Below are positions 18,549 through 28,008 of a DNA stretch of 64,000 bases, one piece after another (positions within the stretch are counted from its first letter, which is position 1; each line of letters starts with the position of its first letter). A model generated the notes under the pieces. The model had not been told where the DNA came from. It saw nothing but the letters and a program-made list of their open reading frames with translations, and did no database searches. This DNA is from Candidatus Nitrosocosmicus oleophilus (GTDB taxonomy: Archaea > Thermoproteota > Nitrososphaeria > Nitrososphaerales > Nitrososphaeraceae): the NCBI RefSeq assembly GCF_000802205.1, contig NZ_CP012850.1, positions 3,002,587 to 3,066,586 of the forward strand, read 5' to 3'. Position numbers and translations under genes: made by a program.

Positions 18549-19097
18549 TTAGGTTGGTAGGCTATACACGTCACAATTCCAATCCTGGATCTTGTTTTCA
18601 AAGGTGCACTTTATGTCTACTTCAGAATAATCAATATCTACTGCAGAATTAATTGCTTCAAACAGTTGTTTTTGGATCGTAGCGCTGATCGTTGCCTGAT
18701 CAACAAAAGGATTTGGTAGGGCAGGCAATACATTTGTTGCATTGGCGGTTGAATTAGAAGAATTATTTGGCTCCATTATATAGCCTGCAGTAGGTGAAGA
18801 AAGAAAGTCATTAATAATTGTAGAGTTAATAATGTTCTGTGAGTGATTCAAAAAGTTACTACTCCCGCTAATTATATACGAGGTATCAAAAAATGGTTTT
18901 ATGTATGCAGTTTCATTTACGATTTGATAGGAATTCGTAGATGATTTTGATATCTGTACAGCGGATTGGAGATTTTCCCCCGAGTTTTGGGCATTAGAAG
19001 CAGGCACGCCCATGCTAACTAAAAGTAATACTAACACACCACTCAAACAATAAGAAAACGTAAGACCTCGTTTTGGAAAAGAGTTTATCTTATTCAA
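18549..19097 (-). CDS. Secreted protein of unknown function
   Basis: A 182-aa protein with a clear signal peptide: basic MNKINSFPKR, a hydrophobic stretch to about residue 33, and a SNAQNS cleavage region. The mature part is rich in Asn, Ser and Thr with several N-x-S/T sites, and ends with two cysteines (DIKCTFENKIQDWNCDVYS) that could form a disulfide outside the cell. It resembles archaeal secreted hypotheticals; no domain is identified. The gene is isolated, with a TATA-like atttatatgg just upstream. Confidence 0.6.
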   Translation of the reverse strand: MNKINSFPKRGLTFSYCLSGVLVLLLVSMGVPASNAQNSGENLQSAVQISKSSTNSYQIVNETAYIKPFFDTSYIISGSSNFLNHSQNIINSTIINDFLSSPTAGYIMEPNNSSNSTANATNVLPALPNPFVDQATISATIQKQLFEAINSAVDIDYSEVDIKCTFENKIQDWNCDVYSLPT

Positions 19098-19521
19098 ATT
19101 ATCAATAAATATTTATATGGCAATATAAACATTTTCGGGATTTTTGATTGATAGATTACCAAAGCAGGACAGATGGTGGACAAAAATCAAATCTTAGATA
19201 TCTGTCCAAGACGATCAGAGATGTTCAAAACCTAAGAATTTTCGTTAGCCTATACCGCTTGGTGAGATAAAATGTTGAAAACGTGTGATCAATTTGAAAG
19301 ATTCGGACCGGTAGTCGACAAAGATCTAATTTTACAAGAAATCTATTTGGGGAATAGTGCTTTAGAAGTGTGTTGATTAAAATTCTTTTTTAAATATTGC
19401 TTATACCCCTCCCAATCAAGGTGATCGTTAAAATAATTTCTTACTGAATTTGGTAAGATGACTTCATCATTAACTTGTTCACTAAGGAGTTCAAAATGGC
19501 TTTCTTTTGGGTTACAAAGAA

Positions 19522-19596
19522 AGCCTTGGGCGGGAATTGAACCCGCGACCTTTGCCTTACCAAGGCAACGCTCTGGCCAGGCTGAGCTACCAAGGC
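19522..19596 (-). tRNA. tRNA-Thr (anticodon GGU)
   Basis: An intron-less cloverleaf. The acceptor is GCCTTGG/CCAAGGC. The D arm is GCTCAGCCTGGCCAGAGC. The anticodon stem is TTGCC/GGCAA with loop TTGGTAA, giving anticodon GGT. The T arm is GCGGGTTCAATTCCCGC and the discriminator is T. CCA is not encoded. Confidence 0.95.
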
Positions 19597-20027
19597 ATTT
19601 TATTAATAAAAAATATGAACATAATTTAACCATTTCCATTCAACATTGTATTCGCACAAGTGCAATGGTATTATAGTCTCCATTTTGATTTTCTAATATT
19701 GTATCTCCATAGTTAGAGTATGTATCAAGGACAATTATTAAGAATCACTGCTCAGGAGTTGCTGTTGTTGATATTCTAACCCTATATCGGATTTGATTTA
19801 ACTCCACCAACAAATTAATATCAAGAAAGGACAGAACATCCAATAATTACACCACACCTCTACTCACAATTTGAGATTTCAACGACAGTCGTCTATCTCT
19901 TCGCCAATCGAAATACAAGATTGAAATTTATAAAAAATACTCCTTCTATTTTGTAAAATGCTAGAAGGAATTACCAGAGTTGTACAGATCTCGTACATAT
20001 GATATAGAAGAGTTCAAACATCTATTT
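19597..20027. other. Gap upstream of tRNA-Thr
   Basis: 431 bp between tRNA-Thr and the end of the second CBS gene, both on the minus strand. It should hold the tRNA promoter. I see no gene or repeat. Confidence 0.4.
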
Positions 20028-20486
20028 CTAGTTTGATACATCGTTCATTTCCAGGATTTTCTTCAACGATCTATGCCTATTATAATCATCAAGCAGTATT
20101 CTGGCAAGATGATGTGTAATATCAGTAACACTTATTATCCCAATAATGCGGTTATCGGCCTCTAAAACAGGTAGTCGCTTGATCTTATTTGAAAGCATGA
20201 TTCTTGATGCGGTATCAACTGAATCATATGTCATGATAGTAATTAGTGGAGAAGACATGATCTCTTCAACGAGAACTTTATCGGCATTATAATTCTCCAA
20301 ACAAACACGTTTGACCAAGTCGCTTTCAGTTATAATTCCGACAGGGGTATTGTCCTTATCTATAACAATTAAGGATCCTATACGATTCTTGGTTAGAATA
20401 GCAGCTACATCACGCGCAGTCTTATTGGAATACGCAGCAATTGTCCAGGGCTCCCTAAAAGACATTATCTCACTTACGCTACTCAT
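20028..20486 (-). CDS. Two-CBS-domain protein
   Basis: A 152-aa paralogue in layout of the protein at 7151-7564. The first CBS module covers about residues 5-62 (VSEIMSFREPWTIAAYSNK, PVGIITESDLVKRVC) and the second about 72-132 (EEIMSSPLITIMTYDSVD, RLPVLEADNRIIGIISVTDI). A charged C-terminal tail follows. It probably senses adenine nucleotides; the partner is unknown. It is divergent from the DNA ligase gene, with about 170 bp between them. Confidence 0.88.
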   Translation of the reverse strand: MSSVSEIMSFREPWTIAAYSNKTARDVAAILTKNRIGSLIVIDKDNTPVGIITESDLVKRVCLENYNADKVLVEEIMSSPLITIMTYDSVDTASRIMLSNKIKRLPVLEADNRIIGIISVTDITHHLARILLDDYNRHRSLKKILEMNDVSN

Positions 20487-20656
20487 ACTATTGAAATAGC
20501 ATGTATCAACTTCGTATAAAAACTATCAACCTACTAAATGGCTATTATTGTAGTAAAACAAGCAACCTATATGTACGGAAAACATCAATACAGGTTCACT
20601 TTTTAACAATAATACCGTCACAATAAATAATAATCTAATTTCATTAGGATTCTGTA

Positions 20657-22408
20657 GTGAATTTTCTAGAACTAGCTGAAACCTTTGCAATGATGGAGAA
20701 AACCACGAGTAGGTTGGAACTTACTGATCATCTAGTATCAATATTAAAAAAAACACCTACTGATATAATCGATAAATTAGTTTATTTAATTCAAGGAAAA
20801 CTAGGACCAGATTATGAATCGAGTGATCTGGGAATTGCGGATAAACTAATAATCAAATCTCTGTCACTTGTAAGTGGTCATTCACCTGCCTACATTCAAA
20901 ATAAATATTCTGATATAGGAGATTTGGGAGAAGTCGCTTACAATATCTTAACGAACAAAATACAAACCACATTAATTCATCAACTACTAACTATCGAATA
21001 CCTATTCGAAACATTACTAAAGATTGCCAATACATCTGGGACAGGTTCTTTGGACGTTAAACTCAGGTTCATCGTGAGTTTGTTGAACAACTCCTCCAAT
21101 CTTGAAGCCAAATTTATAGTCAAATTGATCCTGGGAAATTTGAGACTGGGTATAGCTAACTTTACTCTACTTGATGCAATATCTCTAACCTTCACCGGAG
21201 AGAAGAAAAACAGACGAATTTTAGAAAGGGCCTATAACGTTTCTAGTGATTTAGGAAAGATTGCATTAATACTATCCAAAGGGTCAATTGAGGATATCCA
21301 GTCGATCTCGATTTCTTTATTTATTCCCATTCGACCAATGCTTGCTGAAAGAGTATCAAATCCATCGGAGGCTCTGGAAAAAATTAATGGCGATGCATTG
21401 GCAGAATTTAAGATCGATGGTGAAAGAATTCAAATACATAAAAAAGGAAAAAAGATAGAACTATTCACAAGGAGCCTAGAAAATGTAACCTCAAATTTTC
21501 CTGATATCCTATCGGCGTTGGATGAAATTGAGACCAAGGATTTGATAGCTGAGGGCGAAGTTGTTGCAATTGATCCTGCGACCAAAAAGTACCTTCCATT
21601 TCAAGCCTTAATGCGAAGAAGAAGGAAGTATAATATTCAACAAATTACCTTAGATTATCCAGTAATATTGAATTTGTTTGATTTGTTGTACTATAACGGC
21701 CTTGACAAGACTCACGTACCCTTATCCGAACGCAGAAGGTTACTTGAAGAAATATTTAGTACGCAGAAAACGGGTGATAAGATAATCCTGATAGATCAAA
21801 TTAAAGTTTCAAGAATTGACGAAATAGAAAACTACACCGAAAAGGCGCTCAAGAATGGTTGTGAAGGAATCATGGTAAAGAATCCCAATAGTCAGTATAG
21901 GGCTGGAGCCAGAGAATGGGCTTGGATGAAACTAAAGAAAGAGTATTCTGGAGAAGTTACGGATTCGGTTGATCTAGTAATAGTAGGGGCGTTGCATGGC
22001 AAGGGAAGGAGGGTTGGAAAATATGGAGCATTGCTGTTGGCTACATATGATGCAGAAAGAGATGTCTTCTGTACTATATGCAAAGTAGGAACTGGATTTA
22101 CAGATAATGTTCTCATAGACATAACAGACAAGCTTAACATGCACGTAATCAAACATAAACATTCCAGAGTGGAATCTGGAAATACAAAAATGGATACATG
22201 GTTTGAACCCAAAATTGTTCTAGAAATACTTTCTCCTGAAATAACTTTAAGCCCTGTTTATACAACTGCAATTAATAGAATAAAGTCCGGGTATGGTCTA
22301 GCACTTAGATTTCCAAAGTTTACCGGAAAAATTAGGGAAGACAAATCAGCAGAGGATGCTACAACAGTCAAAGACATTTTTGAAATATACAGAAGTCAAC
22401 TAAAGTAG
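20657..22408 (+). CDS. lig: ATP-dependent DNA ligase (archaeal type)
   Basis: Seals nicks in replication and repair. The 583-aa chain has an N-terminal helical DNA-binding domain (about 1-215). The nucleotidyltransferase domain has motif I EFKIDGERIQ, with adenylated Lys252, then ELFTRSLENVT, EGEVVAID, EGIMVKNPNSQYRAG and WMKLKKEY. An OB-fold follows from about residue 435. Length and order match the archaeal and eukaryotic ligase I group. The start is a GTG with the helical domain beginning directly at NFLELAETFAMME. Confidence 0.96.
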   Translation: MNFLELAETFAMMEKTTSRLELTDHLVSILKKTPTDIIDKLVYLIQGKLGPDYESSDLGIADKLIIKSLSLVSGHSPAYIQNKYSDIGDLGEVAYNILTNKIQTTLIHQLLTIEYLFETLLKIANTSGTGSLDVKLRFIVSLLNNSSNLEAKFIVKLILGNLRLGIANFTLLDAISLTFTGEKKNRRILERAYNVSSDLGKIALILSKGSIEDIQSISISLFIPIRPMLAERVSNPSEALEKINGDALAEFKIDGERIQIHKKGKKIELFTRSLENVTSNFPDILSALDEIETKDLIAEGEVVAIDPATKKYLPFQALMRRRRKYNIQQITLDYPVILNLFDLLYYNGLDKTHVPLSERRRLLEEIFSTQKTGDKIILIDQIKVSRIDEIENYTEKALKNGCEGIMVKNPNSQYRAGAREWAWMKLKKEYSGEVTDSVDLVIVGALHGKGRRVGKYGALLLATYDAERDVFCTICKVGTGFTDNVLIDITDKLNMHVIKHKHSRVESGNTKMDTWFEPKIVLEILSPEITLSPVYTTAINRIKSGYGLALRFPKFTGKIREDKSAEDATTVKDIFEIYRSQLK

Positions 22409-22671
22409 TGGTGATGGTGGTGGTGGTGACGGCAGTGTTAGCTGAGTTGAATACGGAATTTTATCTATGGTGATTTAATTTTTTCATCGAAACCAATTAG
22501 AATAAATTTTCTATGACGGGTGGAGACATTAATGTAACTATTAGACAAACTTACACCCACCCCCGATATTGTTGTCCTCTGGCCGCCTTAAAATTAGTTT
22601 TACTCTTGTATAACAATAACATCTAAGATTAGTAAAAAAATTTTAAAAGTGTTATAGCATATTAGACTAGA

Positions 22672-23520
22672 TTGATTACAATTAATCAGATCTATTGCGA
22701 AGATTGTAATTTGTTCATGGAAAAAGTTAGAAAGGAGGACAGATTTAAGATAGACGTAATCATTACTTCGCCTCCTTACAATATTGGAAAAAACTATAGT
22801 TCCTATCACGATACGAAAAAGACTGACGATTACTTAGATTGGCTACTTGTGGTAGCTCAAAAAAGTTTTTGGATTTTAAAACCTAATGGATCCTTTTTTC
22901 TCAATATCGGGGGAACCTCAGCTGAACCTCTAATTCCATTCCTTGTCCTAAACAAGTTTATCTCTGCTGGCTATAAATTACAAAACACCATTCACTGGAT
23001 TAAATCCATATCTATTGAAAAGGAAGACATAGGGAATAATAATCAGATTTGCAAAACCGGTTTTTCGGTAGGTCATTTCAGACCAATCAGAAGTAACCGA
23101 TATTTAACCAATACACATGAATACATTTTTCACTTTACTAAAACGGGAACCCAAAATTTAGAAAAACTATCAATAGGTGTTCCTTATCAAGATAAATCAA
23201 ATATTAAAAGATGGAAATCAGTGGAACAGGATAAGAGAGACAGAGGGAATGTATGGTTCATATCTTATCCCACCATTCAATCAAGTAGATCACATCCAGC
23301 TATTTTTCCCGAGAAACTAGCTAGTCTTTGTATCAAACTACATGGATATTTGAATAAAGATTTTATAGTATATGATCCTTTTATGGGTATAGGTAATACT
23401 GCATTAGCATGCATCGAACTTGGTATCAACTATATTGGGACTGAGATTGATGAAAACTATATTAACATAGCTAATAATATGATCGTAGAAAAGAAAAAAA
23501 ACCTCTCGAAGTCAAAGTAA
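22672..23520 (+). CDS. Site-specific DNA methyltransferase, beta class (orphan)
   Basis: SAM-dependent DNA methylase, 282 aa. Catalytic motif IV TSPPYNIG lies at residues 32-39, ahead of the SAM-binding motif I (YDPFMGIGNTALACIELG) near the C-terminus, the permuted order of the beta class. TSPPY is usual for N4-cytosine methylation, though N6-adenine is not excluded. The target-recognition part lies between. A TTG start gives MITINQIYCEDC. No restriction enzyme gene is adjacent, so it may be an orphan methylase. Confidence 0.85.
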   Translation: MITINQIYCEDCNLFMEKVRKEDRFKIDVIITSPPYNIGKNYSSYHDTKKTDDYLDWLLVVAQKSFWILKPNGSFFLNIGGTSAEPLIPFLVLNKFISAGYKLQNTIHWIKSISIEKEDIGNNNQICKTGFSVGHFRPIRSNRYLTNTHEYIFHFTKTGTQNLEKLSIGVPYQDKSNIKRWKSVEQDKRDRGNVWFISYPTIQSSRSHPAIFPEKLASLCIKLHGYLNKDFIVYDPFMGIGNTALACIELGINYIGTEIDENYINIANNMIVEKKKNLSKSK

Positions 23521-24123
23521 CAATTATGTACTTATACTTTTCACTAGAGATTCAATGATAGGAAGAGAGTTTTAAGATCTTGGTAATGCATTGATACAAT
23601 AGTTCGGATGATTGACCTTATTACACCAATACAAATAACAGTTATTGTTATCAAATAGAGGTACACAATAACCAACGAAGTCATATACAGGTTGAGTTTT
23701 ATTTATTTAGCGACCTGATGATTTTTGAAAAACATACTTGCAATTTATTTGAGTCATGAGTACTAATGATCTTGGGTTATAACCACATAAAGATTATGGA
23801 AAATTCTACTGATGATATCAAAAAATGTTATTTTAGGTAATCTATATGATGTCGTAAGTTATGAGAGTTGGATTTACCACTATATCTTTTCAATGATAAA
23901 TAGTAAACGACCAGAGTCAGAGATCAGGATATAGGTTTAAAGGAATCTAAAGATAGATACATACAGCACGGGTGATCCGACATTTTTGGAAATAATGACA
24001 TTATATGGGAAATAGAGAAAGTTTGTATAATATATCATCTTCATATTTTAGATAATTATTCAGTATCTCTCTTTTAATTTAGGAATATACAAAACAATCG
24101 GAAGGATAGTACGCTACTACGTT
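23521..24123. other. Gap of 600 bp, no gene seen
   Basis: AT-rich sequence between the methyltransferase and the convergent membrane-protein gene. Frames are short and broken; no RNA fold or repeat stands out. Confidence 0.4.
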
Positions 24124-24567
24124 CTATTTTTTCCTCAATACCCTAAGGATTCCCATCCCCATAATAAAATACCCTATTACTATTACTCCAATGAATTGAG
24201 GTGAAACTCCTTGCGATTGTCCGCTATCGGACGATGAATTCATGCTATTACTATCTTGTGTCGGGACAATAAACGACGATATCATTACGGAAGTACCCAT
24301 GATAGCACCGCCTATGATTAATAGGACAGTTAGAATTCTAGATGCCACATTTATTCCAATCCCAAACGAAATTACAAATAATAAAATCGATCCACCGCCA
24401 AAAATCATTCCTCTTTCTTTGGCTGAGAGAGGCAAAAAGCCGTCTTCTGAATGATTAATCATCGAAACAGCGACATCAAGAAGATATATTACTAATAGCG
24501 CAAGTGCTATAGATACTAGGACTTCAGATGCTATTTTTCTTGTTCCTTGCATGCTATTTATTTTCAC
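24124..24567 (-). CDS. Four-helix membrane protein, function unknown
   Basis: A 147-aa protein with hydrophobic helices at about 14-33, 53-73, 77-98 and 124-143. A Ser/Asn/Gln-rich loop (SNSMNSSSDSGQSQG) lies before the last helix and the end is basic (RVLRKK). No conserved catalytic residue is seen. An ATG start near an AT-rich promoter suggests a stand-alone gene. Confidence 0.55.
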   Translation of the reverse strand: MKINSMQGTRKIASEVLVSIALALLVIYLLDVAVSMINHSEDGFLPLSAKERGMIFGGGSILLFVISFGIGINVASRILTVLLIIGGAIMGTSVMISSFIVPTQDSNSMNSSSDSGQSQGVSPQFIGVIVIGYFIMGMGILRVLRKK

Positions 24568-25005
24568 ATTGGTTATTTAATGATTAAATAGTAAATAGCG
24601 ATTTCTGAGATTCTATTATCATCTGAGGTTGACCAAATAAGGGTAATCAGATGATCAAGAAGTCATAATAATGGAAAACAATTATTTTAGACACTGCCAA
24701 ATTGAGCTAAAAAAATCGTCAATGGTAAACACAATACAGGATATTAGTTTCGGTTATAAAAATATGACAATGATCAGAGATTTGGTGTGTTTTCGTGCCT
24801 CTCAACACAAGCGACGAGTCATTAGATCTGTCTAATTTGACCACCAAAACTTGAATAAAACTTAGTTAATCTTATATTAAATTTAATTAACAATCAGCCA
24901 AATCCCCTACCGAGTTAAAAGGAAGATATAGAACAAAATTGAGGGAAAAAGGAAAATGAAAAAATTCTTTATAAATAGAATGGCGTGTAAATAACAAAAG
25001 GTATA
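24568..25005. other. Divergent promoter region
   Basis: 438 bp between the membrane-protein gene and the Clp1-like gene on opposite strands. A tctttataaataga box at about 24966-24979 lies about 30 bp before the TTG start at 25006 and probably drives the kinase. No gene is seen. Confidence 0.45.
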
Positions 25006-26139
25006 TTGAAAACAGTACTGATAAAGGGTCCAGTACTACTTGAGATTAAGGGAGAATGTAACATATTAGGGGTCAAATGCAAGAATGAATGCATCGGATG
25101 GGAAAGCAGTAGAATCATTCCAGTTGAAAAAAATATCAATTCTACCTTATCGATAATTAGGGGAAGGAGTTTGAAATATCATTACCATGAAACAATTAGG
25201 TATAACAAGAAATTTGGAATCTCAATTTGGAAAGGCCTTGTGAAAAACGTTTTGAGGCAAGAAAAAAAGAGAATCATAATAATTGGACCCTCCAATTCAG
25301 GTAAATCAACCCTTTCATTGTATATGGCAAATGTGTTTTTAGGCCATGGTTTAAGACCATTGATAATAGATGCAGACGTGGGTCAAGGCGATTTGGCTCC
25401 ACCCACTTGCTTGGGAGCAGCAGTAATGAATTTCCCGGAAGTAGATCTATGGAAAGTAAGAACAAATTTTACCAATTTTATAGGCAGCATTCAACCCGTT
25501 GGGTATGAATCTAAAATTATTTCAAGCATTAGCCAGCAGTTGGATACTTCATTAAAGCATGATTTGTCGATTATAAATACTGACGGATATATAAAAGGGA
25601 ACGGACTGGTACACAAGATCGATCTGATAAAAAAAATACAGCCTGATTGTATAATATATCTTGGCGGCGCAAATATGGACAGAAATCTAATGGAATTTTT
25701 TCACCATCTCCCAAGAAACCTGAAAATGAATTTCATGTATGGAGAAAGGCAAGGAGCTGTAAATAATAGATCTCTAGCGGAAAGATATGCTAAAAGAATA
25801 AAGACTTTTTGTAAATATTTGACAAAGGATAAGATCATACTCGTGAAATTAGATCTTTCTAGAATCAATCATATTTACTACAGAAATAGATTTTTTTCAG
25901 AAATAAGATGCCAAATGGGCTACGAGTCCCTAGATGTAATGAATGAAAAAATATTTTACATTCCCGATAGCGAATTTCTAAAAAACCGTTTTGTGGGATT
26001 TGGAAATAAAATTGATAATGGCCTGATTTGTGGATTTGGATTGATCGATGATTTTATGAAAGGAGTTATTAGTGTTAAGGCAAGTGTCAAAGAATTTGAT
26101 ACAATATTCTTAAGTGACACCAAATTAGAAATAGTATGA
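25006..26139 (+). CDS. Clp1/Grc3-type polynucleotide 5'-kinase
   Basis: Predicted RNA (or DNA) 5'-hydroxyl kinase. An N-terminal beta-rich domain (about 1-75) precedes the P-loop GPSNSGKST at residues 94-102, then DADVGQGDLAPP (Walker B and the Clp1 lid region) and a C-terminal domain to residue 377. These match the archaeal Clp1/Grc3 family, whose members phosphorylate RNA ends during tRNA splicing or RNA repair. That fits a genome with intron-rich tRNAs, though the link is my inference. Start is TTG; the TATA box is about 30 bp upstream. Confidence 0.88.
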   Translation: MKTVLIKGPVLLEIKGECNILGVKCKNECIGWESSRIIPVEKNINSTLSIIRGRSLKYHYHETIRYNKKFGISIWKGLVKNVLRQEKKRIIIIGPSNSGKSTLSLYMANVFLGHGLRPLIIDADVGQGDLAPPTCLGAAVMNFPEVDLWKVRTNFTNFIGSIQPVGYESKIISSISQQLDTSLKHDLSIINTDGYIKGNGLVHKIDLIKKIQPDCIIYLGGANMDRNLMEFFHHLPRNLKMNFMYGERQGAVNNRSLAERYAKRIKTFCKYLTKDKIILVKLDLSRINHIYYRNRFFSEIRCQMGYESLDVMNEKIFYIPDSEFLKNRFVGFGNKIDNGLICGFGLIDDFMKGVISVKASVKEFDTIFLSDTKLEIV

Positions 26140-26210
26140 AAGTGTTAATTTGAATCAGCGGTATTAACAAAGCCTAGATAACTTAAATATCACCATCATA
26201 ATATCAAATA

Positions 26211-26369
26211 ATGAACCACTCCATGGTATCACAAAGCAGAACATCAAAGTCCTGTATTGTTTGTAAAAGGGAACTTACAGTGATTAACACTAAGGTAAAC
26301 AAGAATCCAAAGTACTCTAAATACAGAGAGATAGTGTGTAACGACTGTTTTAATCTATACTATCCTTAA
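26211..26369 (+). CDS. 52-aa zinc-ribbon protein
   Basis: ATG-initiated small gene. Two CxxC pairs, CIVC (residues 15-18) and CNDC (43-46), are separated by 24 mostly basic residues, a classic zinc ribbon. The box acttaaatat at about 26180-26189 is placed for a leaderless transcript at the ATG. Function unknown; such proteins often bind nucleic acid. It lies between the Clp1-like kinase and the TPR gene on the same strand. Confidence 0.6.
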   Translation: MNHSMVSQSRTSKSCIVCKRELTVINTKVNKNPKYSKYREIVCNDCFNLYYP

Positions 26370-26590
26370 AAGTGATCGATTCTGATTTAGAATGATTTAG
26401 TCCTTCTCAAACTTTTTAGCAATTGATGCAACCAAAAGAAGATAATGGTTAATAACAATATAATACAGAATTTTTGTAAAGAATAATTACTGCATTATTT
26501 TCTCTATAATTCCATTATGACTATAACCACTGAATAATTTTTTTAAAAATTGATTTAAATCGATATTAGTAAATAGATAGAACTTTACTT

Positions 26591-26695
26591 ATGTCAAGTC
26601 AAGCTTTCATACATTCAAAGAAATTAACAGATCTCATCAAAGTCTTAGAAAAGGGTGTTAGAACATTATTTTACAAATACTATAAGGGTATTTAG
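26591..26695 (+). CDS. Possible 34-aa basic protein
   Basis: Frame starting ATG and encoding MSSQAFIHSKKLTDLIKVLE then KGVRTLFYKYYKGI, a basic amphipathic peptide. It ends 35 bp before the TPR gene on the same strand. An AT-rich tttaaatcgat box lies about 35 bp upstream. No family; it might be a leader peptide or chance. Confidence 0.3.
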   Translation: MSSQAFIHSKKLTDLIKVLEKGVRTLFYKYYKGI

Positions 26696-26730
26696 CAATC
26701 ATCTGGGAACGGGGGTTAAAACTGAAGAAC

Positions 26731-27960
26731 ATGTTTGATGGCTATGCTTCTGTCACAGTTATGGGTAAACTGCTAAAGAAGATCGTCGCAGATTACACAG
26801 ATCTTTTAAGCGAGCCAGTGAGGTTTGAAGGCCTACTCAAAGATATATACGGCTCTGAAAATAAGAGGGAAATATTTTTGCTTACTGTCGCCCTTAGGGC
26901 TAGAATAACTGAGTTTCGAGAGTGTAATATCTTTGATAAGGATACTGAAAACAAGATTTACAACGTGATCACCAGATTATCCTCAGATTATGGATTGGAT
27001 GAAAAATCTGCTGCATGGGCGACTATTGCTTGGTCTATTGGATTTGATCTGATGACAGAAGAAGAGTTTAATGATTTGGCAAATGGTAATAGATCAGAAA
27101 GATATTTGATCCTCGGCAATCATATTGCGAATATGGATGAGGGCATCCAACAAGGGGAAGTTTTGCAGTGTAATCCAATCTCCAATTTAGTAATGGTAAA
27201 CACAGCCAATCTAAAACAGTTATATGAAAATGGAATAATGTTCCATAACCAAGGTAAATTTGTAGAAGCATTAGAATGCTATGATAAAGCACTAAGAATA
27301 GATCCCCAGAATTCTAATGTTTTATCTAATAAGGGGTTGTCTCTTCATAACCAAGGTAAATTTGTAGAAGCATTAGAATGCTATGATAAAGCACTAAGAA
27401 TAGATCCCCAGGATGAATTCATAATCAAGAGAAGGAACAATACCAAAGAGTTATTATTTAACTCTAGCAACAATGCAAGATCTGGTCAAGCCATAGGTCA
27501 AGTATCAAACTTGAACAATGGCTTGAAAAATTCTAACAAGTTATACTTTCTAGGATTAGCATTAGCTGCAGTACTCTTGACAATAGGTGTAGTTACGTAT
27601 ATAATTTTCGGAACAAATATTGACCTTAAAGTAAATCTTTTAGAGGACAAATCCGAGTTAAATGGTTATGTTTCCACTAATAATAACGCTCTAACAAATC
27701 AGGGTTTAGAATCACCGGGTATTTCCTCCGATAAAGAATCAATTTCAGAATTCACGAATAATATAGAAAAAGAATTGAATCTCCAGATAAATAGTGAAAA
27801 CCAGTCCCTTTTGCAAAATGTAAATAAATCAGAGGCACACTCTAATACTGGAAATTCACAGAGTAATGGCATAGAGTCTGATGGTTTGAATGGAGTGGAT
27901 CAAAAGGTAGACAATTTTAAAACAGAGCTAGGTAAAGCAATGAAAAGCAACTTTAGCTAA
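26731..27960 (+). CDS. Membrane-anchored TPR protein next to kinase-phosphatase operon
   Basis: A 409-aa protein. Residues 8-115 form a helical domain (LLSEPVRFEGLLKDIYG, KREIFLLTVALRARI, LDEKSAAWATIAWSIGFDL) of a kind I associate with bacterial signalling proteins joined to kinases or TPRs. Residues about 165-230 hold two TPR repeats with almost the same sequence (HNQGKFVEALECYDKALRI). One membrane helix lies at about 271-292, then a 115-residue Asn/Ser-rich tail that would face outside. It converges on the PP2C gene with 48 bp between the stops. It may sense or localise the vWA-kinase-phosphatase set; that is inference. Confidence 0.7.
   Translation: MFDGYASVTVMGKLLKKIVADYTDLLSEPVRFEGLLKDIYGSENKREIFLLTVALRARITEFRECNIFDKDTENKIYNVITRLSSDYGLDEKSAAWATIAWSIGFDLMTEEEFNDLANGNRSERYLILGNHIANMDEGIQQGEVLQCNPISNLVMVNTANLKQLYENGIMFHNQGKFVEALECYDKALRIDPQNSNVLSNKGLSLHNQGKFVEALECYDKALRIDPQDEFIIKRRNNTKELLFNSSNNARSGQAIGQVSNLNNGLKNSNKLYFLGLALAAVLLTIGVVTYIIFGTNIDLKVNLLEDKSELNGYVSTNNNALTNQGLESPGISSDKESISEFTNNIEKELNLQINSENQSLLQNVNKSEAHSNTGNSQSNGIESDGLNGVDQKVDNFKTELGKAMKSNFS
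27244..27411 (+). repeat. Duplicated 66-bp TPR segment
   Basis: The blocks 27244-27309 and 27346-27411 appear identical over 66 bases, with a 102-base period equal to one 34-residue TPR. Identity at synonymous sites shows a recent duplication or gene conversion inside the TPR gene. Confidence 0.85.
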
Positions 27961-28008
27961 TAAAAAAACAAATCTTTGGTTTTTTATCAATCTTGAGCAG
28001 GCATTAAT

